Positions 9,225 through 18,534 of a stretch of 64,000 nucleotides of DNA are shown one piece after another. The notes beneath the pieces were generated by a model. The model was not told the DNA's origin. It saw only the letters and a list, made by a program, of their open reading frames with translations, and searched no databases. Position numbers and translations under genes: made by a program. This DNA is from Roseovarius sp. 217 (GTDB lineage: Bacteria > Pseudomonadota > Alphaproteobacteria > Rhodobacterales > Rhodobacteraceae). How positions within the stretch are numbered: position 1 is the first letter of the stretch; each line of letters opens with the position of its first letter. The DNA is taken from the NCBI RefSeq assembly GCF_000152845.1, contig NZ_CH902584.1:2490707-2554706 (forward strand), read 5' to 3'.

Positions 9225-10145
9225 CTAGCCGCGTCCCTGTGGATGGGTGCGGGCGTAGACCTCCATCAGGCGGGCGGTGTCGACGCCCGTGTAGGCCTGG
9301 GTGGTCGAGAGCGAGGCATGGCCCAGAAGTTCCTGTATCGCGCGCAGATCGCCCCCGGCATTCAGCAGATGCGTGGCAAAGCTGTGGCGCATGGCATGGG
9401 GGGTGGCGGTGGCGGGCAAGCCAAGCTGGGCTCGGGTCTGTTCCATCACCTTCTGGATCAGGCGCGGACTGAGTGCGCCGCCGCGCGCGCCTAGGAAAAG
9501 CGGGCCATTGCGCGGGATGTCATAGGGGCAGAGGCGGGCATATTGTGTCACCGCCGCGCGGGCAGGCTCGATCACCGGCACCAGCCGTTCCTTGCCGCCT
9601 TTGCCGAGGATGCGCAGCACGGTGCCGATGGGCAGGTCGGCCCCGGTGAGGCCGAGCGCTTCGGAGATGCGCAGACCGCAGCCATAGAGGAGGGTCACGA
9701 CCGCCTGATCCCGAGCGGCGATCCATGGTGTGAGGCTTTGCACCTCCAGCGTGTCGATCATCTCGGAGGCGGCCTCGGGCGAGAGGGGGCGGGGCAGTTT
9801 GCGCTGAAACTTCGGCGAGCGGGTCGAGAGGACGGCGGTGGGTTCAAACCCCTCGCGCTCGGACAGCCAGCGGTAGAAGCTCTTGACCGCAGAGAGTTTG
9901 CGCGCGAGCGAGCGGGGGCCGACATCGCCGCCACGGGTATGGGCCATCCATGCGCGCATGTCGGAGGTGGTGATGCGAGACAGAGCGCCCAAGCCTTGGG
10001 TTTCGCCGTGATGCTGCGTCATGAAACGCAGGAAGTCGCCGACATCGCGGGCGTAGGCGTCAATCGTATTGGCGGCGGCCCCCTTGAGCGCCTTTTGCGC
10101 GGCCAGCCACGCCGAGAGGGCGTCGCGGGCGGCGGGCGAGATCAT
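9225..10145 (-). CDS. xerC: Tyrosine recombinase XerC
   Basis: XerC with XerD resolves chromosome dimers at dif. The 306-residue protein has the N-terminal SAM-like DNA-binding domain and a full catalytic set: Arg159 (GCGLRISEALGL), Lys in GKGGKERLVP, His250 and Arg253 (PHAMRHSFATHLL), His276 (LGHASLSTTQAY) and nucleophile Tyr285. Its start overlaps the DUF484 stop by 4 bp (10142-10145), the usual arrangement, and no integrase-type features or att sites are near. This is a housekeeping recombinase, not a sign of a mobile element. Confidence 0.92.
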   Translation of the reverse strand: MISPAARDALSAWLAAQKALKGAAANTIDAYARDVGDFLRFMTQHHGETQGLGALSRITTSDMRAWMAHTRGGDVGPRSLARKLSAVKSFYRWLSEREGFEPTAVLSTRSPKFQRKLPRPLSPEAASEMIDTLEVQSLTPWIAARDQAVVTLLYGCGLRISEALGLTGADLPIGTVLRILGKGGKERLVPVIEPARAAVTQYARLCPYDIPRNGPLFLGARGGALSPRLIQKVMEQTRAQLGLPATATPHAMRHSFATHLLNAGGDLRAIQELLGHASLSTTQAYTGVDTARLMEVYARTHPQGRG

Positions 10146-10849
10146 GACAGCCAGCGGCGCATGGTGCGCTCGAAAACTCCTGCGAAAAAGGCCAAGAGAT
10201 CAGTGCCCTGTTGCGGGCTGAACTGATGTGGGTCTTCGGCCCCCATGGCGAGCATGCCGGGCAGGCGGTCTGCGCCGAAATCGAGCAGGAGGCAGGCCTC
10301 GGAGCGCAGATAGGGCGCCTCGCGGCCATAGACGCGCATGTCGCCCTCGTCGATCTGGCGCAGGGTGACTTGGCGGGTGGGCACGTTGCGGCTGCCGGTG
10401 AGGTAGGTTTTGATGAACCCGGATTCCGCGACCGAGAGCACATCGCCCAAGCGGCGGACCGCAGGGTCATTGTCGTTTTGCACCGATTCGAGCACAAGGC
10501 GCACCGCGTCAACGCGCAGGATATGCGCCACTTCGCCGCCGAGATCCCGCAGGAAGGTTTCAAACTCGATGGGATCGAGCATCCGCAGGATGGCGCGGTG
10601 GACCTGATTGGTGCCGGCGAGGTTCTCATAGGCGGCGGCGATCACCGAGCGATGCGTGTCCTCGAGCCGGTCCAGACGCGCCTCAAGACGGTCCATCGCG
10701 ATGCCGCGCAGGTCGACGATATTGCCGCCCATCGCCCGCTCGTTGGCGGCGATCAAGGCGCGCATAAGATCCTGATCCTCAAGGATAAGATCGGGTTGCG
10801 CGATGATATGTTCGCGCAGCGTGTCGTTCATCTCGGGCTTGCTACTCAT
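10142..10849 (-). CDS. DUF484 family protein
   Basis: 235 residues, cytoplasmic, with a GAF-like fold expected from the family. The sequence ends in FAGVFERTMRRWL, typical of DUF484, and has an N-terminal helical part (LREHIIAQPDLILEDQDLMRALIAANE) before the sensory-like domain. DUF484 genes regularly sit directly upstream of xerC, as here with an ATGA overlap, but their function is not established. It has its own upstream gap of 76 bp before the methyltransferase gene, which ends toward it. Confidence 0.85.
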   Translation of the reverse strand: MSSKPEMNDTLREHIIAQPDLILEDQDLMRALIAANERAMGGNIVDLRGIAMDRLEARLDRLEDTHRSVIAAAYENLAGTNQVHRAILRMLDPIEFETFLRDLGGEVAHILRVDAVRLVLESVQNDNDPAVRRLGDVLSVAESGFIKTYLTGSRNVPTRQVTLRQIDEGDMRVYGREAPYLRSEACLLLDFGADRLPGMLAMGAEDPHQFSPQQGTDLLAFFAGVFERTMRRWLS

Positions 10850-10925
10850 TCTTGCCTCTTACGGGTTTGTGGCACCTTAGCAGATGCAGAATTATTATGC
10901 CGCAAGAAAATGCGCGGGTGGCGGG

Positions 10926-11597
10926 TCAGCGGATCGGCTGGGCGGTGTAGAGCACCTGACCGCGCGGCAGGCGCAGGGGGCTGCGTGTCGCGCGCCAGCC
11001 AGTCATATGGGCCATATGGTCCACATCCTCGGGCAAGAGATGATAGGGCGGGCGGATGTCGTGGGTGACGACCCCGTCGGGCTGGCGATAGGCGGTGGCG
11101 GCCTGTGCGGCGTCGGGGGCGAGGAAGACGGTGAAGAACAACCCCTCGAGCCGGTCAAAACGGCGCAGGTTGGTGAGGGCGCGGCGCAGATGCGCCATGG
11201 GCAGATGCGGAAAGACTGCGAAGGCGATGGCGTGGGTGATGCACCCCGGCACGCCGGGATAGTCAAAGCGGGCGTCCTCGATCAGGTGATCGGGGCTGAG
11301 GCGCGCGGGGTCGGTCAGTTCTGCGGCATGGCCCGCGAGCAAGAGCGCGCGCGACGCATCGGTGGCCCAGTAATGCCCCGGATCGAGATAGGGCACGGCC
11401 TTGCATCCAAGGCGCAATGATCCCGCGCCGATGTCCAGCAAGTGATGGTGCGGCAAGAGGCCCGCATCGCGCAGCAGGGTCATCTGGACCCGCCCGGTTT
11501 CGTCCCACCGACCGCCCACCACGTCGCGGTGCCGCCCGGCGGCTATCGCCTCGGCGTGAAAGCCGGCGACATCATAGGGGTTCTGCGGGGTCTTCAT
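10926..11597 (-). CDS. Class I SAM-dependent methyltransferase
   Basis: 223 residues from the ATG at 11597, which overlaps the stop of the upstream TRAP permease (ATGA, 11594-11597). Motif I is HHLLDIGAGSLRLG, and the acidic residue of the second strand follows in ATDAS. A DGRW-like start region (VVGGRWDETGRVQM) resembles small methyltransferases that act on low-molecular substrates or sugars. The substrate is unknown. Coupling to a TRAP/hut cluster suggests a link to uptake or breakdown of the same compound, but this may be only physical. Confidence 0.7.
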   Translation of the reverse strand: MKTPQNPYDVAGFHAEAIAAGRHRDVVGGRWDETGRVQMTLLRDAGLLPHHHLLDIGAGSLRLGCKAVPYLDPGHYWATDASRALLLAGHAAELTDPARLSPDHLIEDARFDYPGVPGCITHAIAFAVFPHLPMAHLRRALTNLRRFDRLEGLFFTVFLAPDAAQAATAYRQPDGVVTHDIRPPYHLLPEDVDHMAHMTGWRATRSPLRLPRGQVLYTAQPIR

Positions 11598-13627
11598 CGA
11601 GGCAGGGCCCCGCCAAGGCGCGCCTTGCGCCATTGCAAGAAGAGGATGGGTGACCAGAGCAAGAGGCCGATCGCCATGGTGATCAGCCCGGGCGCGATGA
11701 AGAGGAGCGAGGTCAGCCCCACCGCCCACCGCTCCCATCCGCGCATCGGGGCGAGCAGATAGCCGGAAAAGGCCGCCCCCAGCCCGCCAATCCCCAGCAT
11801 CGCGCCCGCAAGGGTGATGCTAAAGGCGGACCATGTGAATCCGTCTGTCACCAACAGGAGAGCCGGGGAATAGACAAAGACGAAGGGCACCAGCGCCTTG
11901 GCGATGCCGAGGCGAAAGGCGGTGTTGCCGGTGCGGAACGGGTTGGCCCCGGCGATGCCCGCCGCCGCGTAGGCCGCAAGCGCCACAGGTGGGGTGATGT
12001 CGGCCAGAACGCCGTAGTAGAAGACAAAGAAATGCGCGACGATCGGTTCGACCTGCAATTGGGCCAAGGCGGGCGCTGCGACGGCGACGAGGATGATATA
12101 GGTCGCGGTCGTGGGGATGCCCGCGCCCATGATGATACAGGAGACGGCGATCAGGATCAGCGAGACGAAAAGCGCCCATTGTTGCAGGGTGAAGTAACTC
12201 AAGAGCCAGATTTCGCTGAGCATCGCGCCCATGTCGGTCGCGGTCTGCACGACCACATAGCCCAGACGAAAGCCGACGCCGGTCAGGGTGACAACGCCTA
12301 CGACAACGCCCACCGTGGCGGCGGCGGCCCCCACTGCCAGCGTGTTGCGCGCGCCATCTGCCAGTGCCTGCCACAGATCGCGCAGCGTCAGCCGATTGAC
12401 CGGGTTGAGAAAGCCCACCACGACGCAGGCGATGATGCCATAGACCGCGGCGAAATCGGGCGTCTTGCCGCTGAGGATGAGATAGACAAGGATGCCAAGC
12501 GGGATGATCGACAGCCAGTGCTGGCGCAGCACCAGCCCGGCCTTGGGCAGTTCATCGGCGCGCAGCCCGCGCAGGCCCAGCTTGCGCGCCTCAAGATGCA
12601 CCATGATGAAGATGCCGAAATAATGCAGCAGGGCCGGGAAAAGCGCCGCCGCGAGAATGTCGCGCAACGGGATTTCCAGATACTCCACCATGATAAAGGC
12701 CGCAGCCCCGAGGATCGGTGGGGTGATCTGGCCGCCCGTTGACGCGGTCGCCTCGACTGCGCCTGCAAAATGGGCTGGATAGCCCACGCGCTTCATCGCC
12801 GGGATGGTGAGTGCGCCGGTGGTCACGGTGTTGGCGATGGAGGAGCCCGAGATGGTCCCCATGAAGGCCGAGGAAAAGATCGCCACCTTGGCCGGGCCGC
12901 CCGCGTAGCGCCCTGCGATGACCATGGCGAGGTCGATGAAAAGCTGGCCAAGGCCGATGCGCGTGGCCAGCACGCCAAAGAGGATGAAGAGGAACACATA
13001 TTGCGCCATGACGCCGATGGCGATGCCGTAGATACCTTGGTTGGTCATGTAGAGGTGATTGATCAACCCTTCCCAACTGGCCCCGCCATGTTTGAGCGCG
13101 CCGGGGGCGTAGGGGCCGAAAATGGCGAAGGCCACGAAGATGAGCGCGATGATCGGCAGGGTCGGCCCGACCGAGCGGCGTGTGGCCTCGAGCGTCAGCA
13201 GAAAGAGCGCTGAGCCCATCAGCACGTCGAGGTCGGAGGGGTTGCCAACCCGGACCGAGACCGCTGCGGGCGGCAGCAGTGGCAGATACATCGCCGCAGC
13301 CACCGCGAGACTGGCAAAGACCAGATCGAGGATCGGCACGCCCGACAGCCGATACCAGGTGGCCGGGGGCAGGTTGGTGCTGGTGCTACGCCGCCACGAA
13401 AAGAGCAGAAACACGAGGCCCAGCACGAAGGAGAGGTGAATCCCCCGGTGCAGCAATTCGCGCACAAGGCCAAAGCCGGAGGCGTAGAAATGATAGGCCG
13501 ACATCGCCACAAGGCAGATCGAGACCAGAATGGCGATGCTACGTCCGGTGGGGCGAAACGCCAGTTCGGGATCGTATTTGCGTTCGATCTCGTGCAGCTC
13601 TTCGGCGGTGAGTTCGGGATCGGCCAT
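11594..13627 (-). CDS. TRAP transporter fused permease (TAXI type), copy 1
   Basis: 677 residues with many membrane spans, combining the small (4TM) and large (12TM) TRAP permease parts in one chain. The large subunit signature FVFYYGVLADITPPVALAAY is present. The start at 13627 (MADPELTAEELHEIERKYD) has AGGA upstream. A terminator-like hairpin separates it from its solute-binding partner (13707-14720). A second, clearly paralogous permease lies at 14864-17080; the two share an almost uninterrupted stretch of over 40 identical bases in this signature region. Substrate: see the hut context. Confidence 0.88.
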   Translation of the reverse strand: MADPELTAEELHEIERKYDPELAFRPTGRSIAILVSICLVAMSAYHFYASGFGLVRELLHRGIHLSFVLGLVFLLFSWRRSTSTNLPPATWYRLSGVPILDLVFASLAVAAAMYLPLLPPAAVSVRVGNPSDLDVLMGSALFLLTLEATRRSVGPTLPIIALIFVAFAIFGPYAPGALKHGGASWEGLINHLYMTNQGIYGIAIGVMAQYVFLFILFGVLATRIGLGQLFIDLAMVIAGRYAGGPAKVAIFSSAFMGTISGSSIANTVTTGALTIPAMKRVGYPAHFAGAVEATASTGGQITPPILGAAAFIMVEYLEIPLRDILAAALFPALLHYFGIFIMVHLEARKLGLRGLRADELPKAGLVLRQHWLSIIPLGILVYLILSGKTPDFAAVYGIIACVVVGFLNPVNRLTLRDLWQALADGARNTLAVGAAAATVGVVVGVVTLTGVGFRLGYVVVQTATDMGAMLSEIWLLSYFTLQQWALFVSLILIAVSCIIMGAGIPTTATYIILVAVAAPALAQLQVEPIVAHFFVFYYGVLADITPPVALAAYAAAGIAGANPFRTGNTAFRLGIAKALVPFVFVYSPALLLVTDGFTWSAFSITLAGAMLGIGGLGAAFSGYLLAPMRGWERWAVGLTSLLFIAPGLITMAIGLLLWSPILFLQWRKARLGGALPR

Positions 13628-13651
13628 GGGGTCTGTCCTGCTCTGGAAAGC

Positions 13652-13684
13652 AAAAAGCCCGGCCACCGAGATGCGGCGACCGGG
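13652..13684 (-). terminator. Terminator-like hairpin between binding protein and permease
   Basis: On the minus strand an 11-bp stem (13684-13674 with 13668-13658, two G-U pairs), loop CATCT, followed by CTTTTTG. Lying between the TAXI binding protein and permease genes, it probably attenuates transcription so that more binding protein than permease is made. Confidence 0.7.
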
Positions 13685-13706
13685 ATTGTATGTCAGGCGG
13701 GACGGG

Positions 13707-14720
13707 TCACTTGATCAGTCCGGCCTCTTTGTAAAAGCGTTCGGCCCCGTCGTGCAACGGCACGCCCACGCCGCTGATTGCGGAGTCGAGGGTGATCGTC
13801 GTGCCCTTGGCATGGCCGACGTCGAGCAGGATGCGCGAGTTTTCATTCCAGAGCGCCTTGGTGATTTCATAGATCAGATCCGGGTCTTCATCGGCAGAGG
13901 TGAACCACTGGGCGCCGACCGAGACGGTGTCGGTGGCCCCGATCCCTTCGTAGACACCTTCGGGGATCGCGCTTTGCGAGAAGAAGTTGTATTTGCCGGT
14001 CAGTTCCGCCGCGCCGTCGCCTGCGATGGGCACGAGCTTGATGTCAGCCGCAGAGGCCAGTTCCACAAGGGAGCCTGCCGGATAGCCTGCGACGACAAAG
14101 AAGGCGTCGATCTTGCCGTTGCGCAGGGCCTCGGAGGCGGCATCGCCCTTGAGCGCCTCGGCGGTCACGTCATCGACCGAGAGGCCATTGGCCTCGAGGA
14201 TGAGACCGGCATCGACATAGGTGCCAGAGCCCGGTTCGTCGAGCGAGACGCGCTTGCCCGCCAGATCCTTGACGCTTTCGATGCCGCTGTCGGCGAGGGC
14301 GACAAGGTGGATATGCTCGTCAAAGAGCGCCGCGATGGTGCGCAGTTTCTCGGCGGGGGGCTGGCTCTCCATCGTGCCGGTGCCGGTATAGGCCCAATAG
14401 GCCACGTCCGACTGGGCAAAGCCGGAGTTGCGCAGGCCAGACATGATTGCGTTGACGTTGTCCACCGATCCACGCGACGACACGGCAGAGGCGATCAGGC
14501 CCTCGACGCCGCAGCTTCCGCCCTCTTCGCAGGGGCGCGATCCGGGGGGTTTGGAGATGGCATTGGCGATGACACCGCCCACCGGGTAATAGGTATAGGC
14601 GGTGCCGCCGGTGCCGATGGTAAAGAACTTGAGATCCTGCGCGACGCTGCCCGTGGCCAATCCGACCACGAGAGCAGCCCCGACGAAGAGGCTGCGCGCC
14701 CCTCTGGCAAGGTGTTGCAT
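13707..14720 (-). CDS. TAXI-family TRAP solute-binding protein, copy 1
   Basis: 337 residues with a Sec signal peptide (MQHLARGARSLFVGAALVVGLATGSVAQ) and the TAXI hallmark FFTIGTGGTAYTYYPVGG. The start at 14720 has AGGGAG 8 bp upstream. It lies between the two TRAP permeases; the downstream permease (11594-13627) is its likely partner. It carries an insertion with two cysteines (PCEEGGSCGVEG) that the other copy lacks, perhaps a disulfide loop near the ligand site. Known TAXI ligands include glutamate and other dicarboxylates; the ligand here is unknown. Confidence 0.88.
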   Translation of the reverse strand: MQHLARGARSLFVGAALVVGLATGSVAQDLKFFTIGTGGTAYTYYPVGGVIANAISKPPGSRPCEEGGSCGVEGLIASAVSSRGSVDNVNAIMSGLRNSGFAQSDVAYWAYTGTGTMESQPPAEKLRTIAALFDEHIHLVALADSGIESVKDLAGKRVSLDEPGSGTYVDAGLILEANGLSVDDVTAEALKGDAASEALRNGKIDAFFVVAGYPAGSLVELASAADIKLVPIAGDGAAELTGKYNFFSQSAIPEGVYEGIGATDTVSVGAQWFTSADEDPDLIYEITKALWNENSRILLDVGHAKGTTITLDSAISGVGVPLHDGAERFYKEAGLIK

Positions 14721-14810
14721 GACTATCTCCCTGTGTTGGCAGGGCGCAATTCTGCGAGTGCCCCGCTTTTGATCCGGCATTCGCGTGGGATGCCTGCGAT
14801 GAGGCTATGC

Positions 14811-14851
14811 AAACCGATCCGCCAAGGCAAGACCGTGCTGCGGATCGGTTT
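14811..14851. repeat. Perfect 12-bp inverted repeat upstream of TAXI copy 1
   Basis: AAACCGATCCGC (14811-14822) and its exact complement (14840-14851) are separated by 17 bp, in the 143-bp gap between permease 2 and binding protein 1. With no T-run on the minus strand it is a weak terminator. It could be an operator or an mRNA-processing hairpin dividing the two TRAP systems. Confidence 0.6.
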
Positions 14852-14863
14852 CAGGGGCGCGCG

Positions 14864-17080
14864 TCAGGCGGTGGCCAGATGTCGTGCCTTTTGTGCGTTG
14901 CTCCAGAGGATGCCCAGAACGATCGTCGAGCCAATGGCGATCACGGTCACGTCATGCGCCACCAGCATCAGCCCGGCAATGCTCAGCACCCATTTCTGCC
15001 AGCGGGCGATGCTGGTTTTGAAGAACCCGATATAGGCTACGGAGAGTGCGATGATCGAGAGCACGCCAGAAGACAGCGCGAGGGAGAAATCCCACCATGT
15101 GAAGTCGATGAAGAGCAGCGAGGGCGCATAGATGAACATCATTGGCACCAGCGCCTTGCCCATAGAGAGGCGGAACGCGGTCATGCCTGTTCGCATCGGG
15201 TCCGACCCGGCGATGCCCGCCCCCGCATAGGCCGCCAATGCCACAGGTGGCGTGATGTCGGCCAGAACGCCGTAGTAGAAGACAAAGAAATGCGTGGCCA
15301 GAAGCGGAACGCCCAATTCCTGAAGTGCTGGCGCTGCGATCGCCGCGAGGATGATATAGGTGGGTGTGGTGGGGATCCCCGCGCCCATGATGATACAGGC
15401 AATCGCCACAAAGATCAGGGCGAAAAACAGGGTTGTGCCGCTCTCGGACATGAAACCCAACGGATCGAGCAGCGCCACGGCCGTGCCCATCCATGCCGCC
15501 GCATCAAGCACAGCGCCCGAGAATTTGAATCCCATGCCGGTGAGGGTCGTCACGCCGAGAATGAAGCCGACGCAGGCGCAGGCCGCTGTGATGGCGATGG
15601 ACTGCTGGGCCCCGCTTTCGAGCGAGTCCTTGAGCTTGCGCGGGGTAAGCGCGCTGCTGGCATCCATGCGTTTCCCCAAGCCCACGGTTTGCAGGATCAG
15701 TGGGATGAAGGAGCAGCCGATGGTCAGGATGATGCCCCAGAAGGCCGCGAGGAAGGGGGTGAATTTCATCAACAGGAGCGTGACCATCGTCACCAGCGGG
15801 ATGAAAAGGTGCCAGGATCGCACCAGCACATCGAGAAATTGCGGCAGTTTGTCCGGCTCAATCCCTTCGAGATTGAGGCGCTTGGCCTCGAGATGCACCA
15901 TGAAGAGGGTCGAGAGGTAGTGGAAACAGGCCGGGATTATGGCAATCAAGATCAGTTCGTTATAGGGCACGCCCAGCATTTCCGTCATCACGAAAGCCGC
16001 AGCCCCCATGATCGGCGGCGTCACCTGTCCGCCGCAACTGGCCGAGGCCTCTGTTGCGGCGGCGAACTGGGCCGAGAAACCCTTGGATTTCATCATCGGG
16101 ATAGTGAAGGCCCCGGTGGTCACGGTATTGGCGATGGGCGAGCCGGAGATCATGCCGAAAAAGCCCGAGGACACCACCGCCACCTTGGCTGGCCCGCCGG
16201 AATAGCGCCCGGCGACGATCGAAGCGAGGTCGATGAAAAGCTGCCCCAGCCCCGATTTCTGCGCCAGAACGCCGAAGAGCACGAAGTGAAAGACAAAGGT
16301 CGCAACCACGCCGATGGCGATGCCGTAGATGCCTTCGGTGCCGAGATAGAGGTGGTTGACCAGACGGATGATGTTGTAGCCGCGATGCGCCAGATCCCCC
16401 GGCAGGTAGGGGCCAAATACCGCATAGAGCAGCGCCAGCGTGCCGATCACGGGCAGCACTTCGCCCATGGTGCGGCGCGCGGCCTCGAGCACGATGATGA
16501 TGGCGAACAACCCGAGGATGTAATCGAGCGGCTGTGGAAAGCCGACATTCTGAATGAAGATCGTGTCGAAAAAGACGATCAGATAGAGCGAGGAGGCGCA
16601 GCCGATGATGGCGAGCGGCCAGTCCACGATGGAAGGCCGGTCGCCATGTCCGCCCAGCCCGTCGATGGGCAGGGCTGTGAGGCCAAGCAAGAGGCTGAGA
16701 CCGATCAGACCCCAGCGGGCGGCACCCGGAATCTGGTCTGACAGCGCATTGGCGAGTTGCAGTCCGAGAAAGACGTAGAACGCCGCAAAGGCCAGCCCAA
16801 AGCCCCAGGCGCGCAGCGGCCGCTCGGGGCGCATGCGCGGGAAGAGCAGGAACACCAGGGGCATGATAAAGCTCATGTGCACCGAGCGGTGCATCACCTC
16901 GTTCAGAAGGCCAAAGCCCGAGGTGTAGATATGGAACAGGCTGAGCACGATGCAGGCGAGCGCCACCACCTGTCCGGTGATCCCGCCGAGATTGCGAAAA
17001 TTGGTCTCGTTGTCATATTTGCGAACCAGCGCCTCCATCTCTGCTTTGGAGAGGCCGGTGTCGGGTGCGGGGTGTGTCAT
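14864..17080 (-). CDS. TRAP transporter fused permease (TAXI type), copy 2
   Basis: 738 residues with the fused 4TM plus 12TM architecture and the same FVFYYGVLADITPPVALAAY signature as copy 1. The start at 17080 (MTHPAPDTGLSKAEMEALVRKYD) is preceded by AAGGAAG and lies 2 bp behind the DUF1850 stop. Compared with copy 1 the N-terminal half is longer (around GAARWGLIGLSLLLGL and the following loop). With TAXI protein 17547-18515 and the DUF1850 protein it forms a complete three-gene TAXI-TRAP set directly downstream of hutG. Confidence 0.88.
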   Translation of the reverse strand: MTHPAPDTGLSKAEMEALVRKYDNETNFRNLGGITGQVVALACIVLSLFHIYTSGFGLLNEVMHRSVHMSFIMPLVFLLFPRMRPERPLRAWGFGLAFAAFYVFLGLQLANALSDQIPGAARWGLIGLSLLLGLTALPIDGLGGHGDRPSIVDWPLAIIGCASSLYLIVFFDTIFIQNVGFPQPLDYILGLFAIIIVLEAARRTMGEVLPVIGTLALLYAVFGPYLPGDLAHRGYNIIRLVNHLYLGTEGIYGIAIGVVATFVFHFVLFGVLAQKSGLGQLFIDLASIVAGRYSGGPAKVAVVSSGFFGMISGSPIANTVTTGAFTIPMMKSKGFSAQFAAATEASASCGGQVTPPIMGAAAFVMTEMLGVPYNELILIAIIPACFHYLSTLFMVHLEAKRLNLEGIEPDKLPQFLDVLVRSWHLFIPLVTMVTLLLMKFTPFLAAFWGIILTIGCSFIPLILQTVGLGKRMDASSALTPRKLKDSLESGAQQSIAITAACACVGFILGVTTLTGMGFKFSGAVLDAAAWMGTAVALLDPLGFMSESGTTLFFALIFVAIACIIMGAGIPTTPTYIILAAIAAPALQELGVPLLATHFFVFYYGVLADITPPVALAAYAGAGIAGSDPMRTGMTAFRLSMGKALVPMMFIYAPSLLFIDFTWWDFSLALSSGVLSIIALSVAYIGFFKTSIARWQKWVLSIAGLMLVAHDVTVIAIGSTIVLGILWSNAQKARHLATA

Positions 17081-17082
17081 GG

Positions 17083-17550
17083 TCAGTCTTCCTTGCAGTC
17101 GGGCGACAGGATTTCGAGCGGGGTGGCGGGCCACCGGGTCAGGTCAATCATTTGGTCGCCCACAATCAGGCGGTTTTCGTGTTCGGGCGCGGAGCGCAGG
17201 ATCAGCCGGGGCACCGGGCGGTCCAGCGGCAGGACCATGGCCCCGTCCCGCTGAACCCAGCCTTTGCCGTCATAGGCCATGCCGGGGCCATGCGCGATAA
17301 AGCGTTCCTCGGTCTGCACGATCCCGCCATCCGGAGTTATGATATAATCCGCCTCGACCGGGGTCAGGCTGACGGAATGCCGCCATTTCAGGGTAAAGGC
17401 CTGCGCGGGCAGGTCGATCCGGGTTTGGCCATCGCGCACCCCGACCACCGCGAGCATTCCGTTGGAACAGGCGCGGGGGGCTTGCGAGCCCCCCGCACAT
17501 AATATGACCGCTGCCAGCGCGGTCAGTCCGCGCCAGCCGGTCCGTGTCAC
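17083..17550 (-). CDS. DUF1850 protein, TAXI-TRAP accessory
   Basis: 155 residues with an N-terminal signal sequence ending near AGGSQAPRAC (possibly lipid-anchored or disulfide-bonded) and the DUF1850 core WRHSVSLTPVEADYIIT with GPGMAYDGKGW. DUF1850 genes are found almost always between TAXI binding protein and permease genes, as here, and probably assist assembly or ligand capture; the mechanism is not known. It overlaps the TAXI gene by 4 bp (17547-17550). Only TRAP copy 2 has this accessory gene. Confidence 0.8.
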   Translation of the reverse strand: MTRTGWRGLTALAAVILCAGGSQAPRACSNGMLAVVGVRDGQTRIDLPAQAFTLKWRHSVSLTPVEADYIITPDGGIVQTEERFIAHGPGMAYDGKGWVQRDGAMVLPLDRPVPRLILRSAPEHENRLIVGDQMIDLTRWPATPLEILSPDCKED

Positions 17551-18515
17551 TTGATCAGGCCTTGTTCGCGGTAGTAACGCTCTGCACCCGGATGCAGCGG
17601 GATCGAGATCGATTCCAGTGCCGTCTCCAGCGAGATTTGCCCGCCCATCACATGCACCTGCGCCAGTGTCTCGGTGTTCTCATAGAGCGCCTTGACCATC
17701 GCATAGGCGATATCCTCGTCGAGATCGGCATGTGTGGCCCAGATCGCGCGCACGGCGAGGGTTTCGACATCCGCGTCAATGCCGCGATACGAGCCCGCGG
17801 GCAGGATCGCGCTGGCGTAATAGGGTTGCACCTCTTGCAGTTTGGCAATCGACGGGCCGGTCAGCGGCACGACGGTGATGTCATGGCCGTTGGCCAGTTC
17901 GGTGATCGACGAGGTGGGCGTGCCTGCGGTGATCAGCGAGGCGTCGAGATTACCGTCCTTGATCTTGTCCGCCGACTGGGCAAAGGACGAGAAATCCTCG
18001 GACACCGACTCGCGCGTCATGTCATGCGCGGCGAGCAGATCGCCCAAGAGCTGCCACTGGCCAGAGCCGGGTGAGCCGGAGGACACGGATTTGCCCGCCA
18101 GATCGGCAAAGCTGGCGATATTGGCCTCTTTGCGAGCCACAAGCTGCACGGTTTCGGGATAGAGCGAGCCGAGGGCGCGCAGATTGTCGGCGCCATTGCC
18201 TTCGAACTGGTTGGTGCCCTTGTAGGCGGCGTCGAGGATGTCGGCGGCGACAAAGGCGGTCTCGATCTCGGATTTGGCCAAGAGACCCGCGTTGGCGACC
18301 GAGGCATTGCCGGTTTCGGCGGTGGCCGAGATGCGGCGGCCTTCGAGTTCGGCGGTGTTCGAGATCAGCTGTGCCAGCATGCCGCCCAGCGGATAATAGG
18401 TGCCGCCGGTGCCGCCTGTGGCGATGCCGACAAAGACGCGGTCCTGTGCCGTGGTGGGGCCTGCGAGGGCCACAGCCGACAGCGCGAGGGCGCAGAGGGA
18501 TTTGGTGAGTTTCAT
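17547..18515 (-). CDS. TAXI-family TRAP solute-binding protein, copy 2
   Basis: 322 residues, signal peptide MKLTKSLCALALSAVALAGP, and the TAXI motif VGIATGGTGGTYYPLGG. The start at 18515 has AAGGAG 8 bp upstream and lies 19 bp after the hutG stop, so it is probably co-transcribed with hutG. The middle region contains SVSSGSPGSGQWQL, the ligand-side loop of TAXI proteins. Co-transcription with a histidine-degradation enzyme suggests the ligand is related to histidine or glutamate; this is inference. Confidence 0.88.
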   Translation of the reverse strand: MKLTKSLCALALSAVALAGPTTAQDRVFVGIATGGTGGTYYPLGGMLAQLISNTAELEGRRISATAETGNASVANAGLLAKSEIETAFVAADILDAAYKGTNQFEGNGADNLRALGSLYPETVQLVARKEANIASFADLAGKSVSSGSPGSGQWQLLGDLLAAHDMTRESVSEDFSSFAQSADKIKDGNLDASLITAGTPTSSITELANGHDITVVPLTGPSIAKLQEVQPYYASAILPAGSYRGIDADVETLAVRAIWATHADLDEDIAYAMVKALYENTETLAQVHVMGGQISLETALESISIPLHPGAERYYREQGLIK

Positions 18516-18534
18516 TCGGATCGCTCCTTGTTGG

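Noticed and set aside
9225..10145. Integrase marking a genomic island
   Set aside because: The protein is XerC by length and by its coupling to DUF484; no attachment sites, tRNA or phage genes are nearby.
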